Origin: Larix sibirica
Lineage: Eukaryota; Streptophyta; Pinopsida; Pinales; Pinaceae
Direction: 5' to 3'
Assembly: GCA_004151065.3 (NCBI GenBank)
Contig: NWUY0300106298.1
Span: 1 to 20,469 of the forward strand
DNA: 20,469 nucleotides
Both the position numbers and the translations under genes were made by a program. Under the pieces are notes generated by a model. That model saw nothing but the letters and a program-made list of their open reading frames with translations. It did not search any database and was not told the origin of the DNA. Shown here in pieces: positions 17,323 through 20,469 of the stretch (the stretch's first letter is position 1; the number at the start of each line of letters is the position of its first letter).

Positions 17323-18770
17323 AAAACCAGTAAAATGTGTTAAAGTCAAACAAGAGTTTTGTAACTTTCTTTTAATGATTTTTTTAATGAAGTTGTATAG
17401 TTGTTATGTACTATTTGATTCAGTTAATTGAATAGTAATAATATACTTTTTTCGCAAGGTAAAAAAAACTTTCATAAAGCAACAAAAAAGTATGGAGTAA
17501 AAAAAATAGCTTTACAAAAACTAAAAATGATTTTAAGATTAAATGTAAATAGATATCAATAATATAGAGTTGTGAAAATATTTAAGTTGTAAATTTTTAA
17601 CAAAAATGAGATTAGTATTATATTGTTTCATCAATCACCTTTTAAGGAGAATAATGTAAAGATGAAAAATATTTCTTGAGTGCCTTTTAGTTTCTCAACA
17701 CAATTTTAAAATGTGTAGAATTATAGGATGATTACTATTCAAATCGAATGAGCTTAAATAACTAAATGTTAAAGAATAAAGATCCTCTTGTGATTTTTCT
17801 TTCCTTTTAACATTCAATGCTTTTAGGCACAAGCATGCCAAAAGGCATGATGGATCTTCTATTTCCCTCTCTAAAAATGCTCTTGCACCCTCATTATTGT
17901 TGTATGAAATTGCAAAAAGGGGTTTGTAGGGAGCTATTATATTGCTATATAAAACAAAACTCTACTAGGAGGGTTTACTTATTGCTATACAAACCTGCAC
18001 ACATGCCACTCCTACTTGTTGCTTCCATTAATCGCACTTTATAGTACACTTTTTGATGTACTAAAAATCCAACACGTGATTGCTTATGATAATGGCTTTA
18101 TCCTTCCTCTATTTATATGTAAGGTAAAGGAGGTCCATAATGACAAATGGACCTTGTCCACTACAAGCAACCTACAAGACACAAGTAATTCCACACATGT
18201 GAAGCACTATACCCAAGTGACACATGTCAAGCTCCAAGGTGATGATGATAAACAAGCAAGGGTTCAAGACATAAACACTACTCCTCAAGGTCCAATCTCT
18301 TCCTCCAAGGTTTCAAAGCTACAATGCATCCTCAAATCAAGTGTAAGTCTCCATGCAAGCAACCGAGTAAACCTAGTTTGTCTAAACTCAATGCCATCCT
18401 CTAGAATGCCCAATGCTCCTCCTCCAATGCAAGGTGTCCTCCAAGTAAGCAAACTCCCTCCATGTGTCGACTACATGAAGAAGTCACAAAGTTCCATGGG
18501 TCTCCAACTCTCCAAGGAAGAATGCTATGCATGCAACTATAAGTTGTAACAACCAAGAATAAGCCAACTCCAATGTCTAAGTCAATCAAAAAACACCAAA
18601 GATTAACCATACACCATGCATGCCGGGAGTCTCATGAAACACTCCAAACATGGTTTAAATACTTTTAGAGTAACCTCTAAGCTAACAAAAAGTAGCAACA
18701 ATATTGTATGAGTAATTGACCTATAACAAAAATATAAACATGCCTAACAAAGGCTACAATTTCTTTGTGA
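17323..18770. other. Long AT-rich intergenic region without a supported gene
   Basis: 17323-17800 is AT-rich with A runs. 17800-18700 is less AT-rich and holds open frames (17817-18044 and 18016-18549), neither with a recognised domain. The longer one (177 codons) has no ATG near its start. No repeat or transposon domain was found, but a decayed, unclassified repeat is likely. Confidence 0.4.
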
Positions 18771-19170
18771 AAACATTTATGAAAATGGAGCATGACTTTC
18801 AACTTGCCTTCAAAATTGAAGCCAAATTACAAAAGGAATGTTCACAACTCCCTCCACTAAATGAATTTTCTTCTTCCTCTTCCTGTTCCACTTCCCCCTC
18901 GGCTAATAACAGTTAAATATCAAAGGGATGGACAATTCCACCACCTCTAGTAGCCACGGGAAGCAGCTATATTGCATTTATCATACAACTAGTCAACCCA
19001 ATGAGGAATGGTGCACCTTGCAAGCCAAAAAGGGCAAGGAACTTCTTGTTTTCATAGGTTAATATTAGGATATTAACGTGAACAATCCCAACTCCCATGC
19101 CTTCTATTGGTTCTCATGGCCAAAGATTGCTTTGACAAGAATAAGGAAGCTCTCTTCACTCACCATTGCT
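18771..19170 (+). pseudogene. Unidentified broken coding-like stretch
   Basis: The frame to 18914 reads FMKMEHDFQLAFKIEAKLQK and a Ser-rich end (FSSSSSCSTSPS). A shifted frame then gives MDNSTTSSSHGKQLYCIYHT and NEEWCTLQAKKGKELLVFIG, and after two stops NNPNSHAFYWFSWPKIAL. Aromatic- and Trp-containing segments across consecutive frames suggest a decayed gene or transposon protein rather than random DNA. I do not recognise the family. Confidence 0.35.
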
Positions 19171-20469
19171 GGATGATAAAAAAAAAACACACTGAGCACA
19201 TTGCAATCTGCTACGAATCCCATGCTGCAATTCTTTGGGCTAACGACACTACAAAGAATCCCACACTGCAATTGTGAAACGAATTATGAATCAATCTCAC
19301 CACAAATCGGGCAAAATCAAGGGTACTTTGTGTGAATTGGAGTGGCAATCTTGGACGTCTGAATGAATCACACTGCTAATCTCAAGTGGATGAATCGCAG
19401 TACCAGTATCAAGTGAATCGCATGGCGGTATCAGAGGGAACAAATGTACACGAGGAGATTGGAGTTAGGGTTACAGGATCTCCTTTTTCTTCCTTCACAA
19501 ATCGATTGTTTTTTTATGGCGATTTCGACGTTAAATTCAACGGGTTTTATTATTGAATCCGCCCACATAACTACTTTGCTGAGGTTCATTGACTTTCGGC
19601 ATTTAGATTCTGCGAACTTCAACGAATTTTAAAATTCTTGAAAACGACAAATTTCGAACCTAATCCTTTAAAAAGGTCGAGCCTTGTGACTTTGATCCCC
19701 ACCAATGCGACCACAAAACAGTCTACAATGGCTTCCATAAAGACTTATCAATTCCACAAAGACAAAAACAGCAAAGTCTACAAATTTACATCATTCTATT
19801 AATTCCTGAATCCTTGCCATCCAAAAGACAATTGTGAAGCAATTAACCAACATAAGTTTAGAACTGTTTGTTCTACTCCTGCGCTTCCCCCTTCCACCTT
19901 GCAGCAGTATACTCTGAGGATTTAAGCTATATCAGGGAAGCACCCTTCCAAGCACCACCTCAAAATTCAAATATGGGATCAGAATTTTTGTCAAATTGTA
20001 CCTTAGACAGTTTTATGTAGGTTTGGGCACATCAAATGAACATATATGGCCAGTTCAACATGATAATGACGATGCACTTCTTCTTTAACAGATTGGTGCA
20101 TTAATTATGAGAGAATAATCAATCTTATAGTAGTGGATTGTTGTTCTATCTTCAACAATCCATTTTCAATCCATTTTCAATAGTTTGCATGCCATTTCTG
20201 TCATGTTCCTTGCCATCAATCCCTTTCCGGGAAGGGAACATGAACCTAAAAATGGGCTTTTAGCATCATGATCATTTTTCAAATACATAAAAAGCAGAAA
20301 AAATACATGTGCAGATGTATAATCAAAATAAACACAGTGGAATTAAAATTCTACTACACACATCTAGCGTGCAATTATCAGCATAATCATAGCAATCTTC
20401 AATTAAAAACATTGCAGCATTAAAACACAGAGTATTTATCTTGATGTGAAGTAGTCCCGAGCAACTGGC
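19171..20469. other. Intergenic or unrecognised region to window end
   Basis: No protein family recognised. ACTGCAATTGTGAAACGAAT and related GCAAT/GAATC words recur at 19200-19430. CATTTTCAATC is duplicated near 20160-20180. An inverted repeat lies at 20201-20243. On the minus strand, about 19860-19930 has a splice-like AAATCCTCAG followed by an open stretch, but no exon can be supported. Confidence 0.4.
20201..20243. repeat. Inverted repeat (hairpin)
   Basis: TCATGTTCC (20201-20209) pairs with GGAACATGA (20235-20243), a perfect 9-base stem with a 25-base loop. The loop holds a CCCTTT and GAAGGG pair (20221-20236). No terminator or RNA gene is implied. Confidence 0.75.

Noticed and set aside
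17817-18044. 75-codon frame as a small gene
   Set aside because: No domain and no promoter or neighbour evidence; it resembles decayed repeat DNA.
18016-18549. 177-codon open frame as a gene
   Set aside because: It opens at a TTG and has no ATG until deep into the frame. The composition is unremarkable and no domain is recognised.
19427-19437. GGTATCAGAGG as a retroelement primer-binding site
   Set aside because: No LTR terminus precedes it and no gag follows. A match of ten bases can be chance or a tiny relic.
1-20469. CRISPR arrays, bacterial operons, tRNA or rRNA genes
   Set aside because: The tandem repeats have no spacer pattern, the only tRNA-like signals belong to the SINE, and the gene and element types are those of a plant nucleus.

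Overview
The window looks like nuclear DNA of a seed plant. It is AT-rich, has plant-type Ty3/gypsy, SINE and LINE debris, and carries one intronless F-box gene whose best match is the plant GID2/SLY1 gibberellin-signalling family. The low gene density and the old, nested, decayed retrotransposons suggest a large repeat-rich genome. A conifer or other gymnosperm is possible, but that is an inference from style and not a demonstrated fact.

Positions 1-11275 are a stack of nested mobile elements. The outermost, element A, is a decayed Ty3/gypsy chromovirus-like element on the plus strand. It has a left LTR cut by the window edge (1-378), a tRNA-Met-type primer-binding site, broken gag, protease, RT, RNase H and integrase, a polypurine tract (10548-10559) and a right LTR (10560-11275). 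Element B, a coding-free LTR element, sits in the chromodomain-like tail of A's integrase. Its LTRs are 5352-5718 plus 8380-8384 (split) and 10059-10484, with a primer site at 8385. Element C (5719-8374) lies inside B's left LTR. It is a second coding-free element with LTR-like ends and a perfect 5-bp target duplication AATAT. The intact LTR of B shows the empty site. A tRNA-derived SINE lies antisense in A's right LTR (about 11015-11230). The order of insertion is therefore A, then B, then C, with the SINE after A.

Positions 11276-13340 are AT-rich intergenic DNA with a possible decayed minus-strand coding fragment and a perfect 40-bp tandem duplication, followed by the probable promoter and CT-rich leader of the F-box gene. 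The only intact protein gene I can support is 13360-13800 (plus, 146 codons), a GID2/SLY1/SNE-like F-box protein with F-box, GGF-like and LSL-like segments. Its start is followed downstream, just after the stop, by a 38-bp tandem repeat.

Positions 14100-20469 are intergenic. They hold two 5'-truncated LINE tails with RNase H remnants (14583-15000 and about 15955-17011), tandem repeats of 66 bp and 130 bp, a coding-like but broken stretch near 18770-19170, and long stretches in which I recognise nothing. I see no tRNA or rRNA gene, no CRISPR and no operon-like gene set. The most interesting structure is the nested pair of non-autonomous, GTCGAC-rich LTR elements. I did not find a new multi-gene system.
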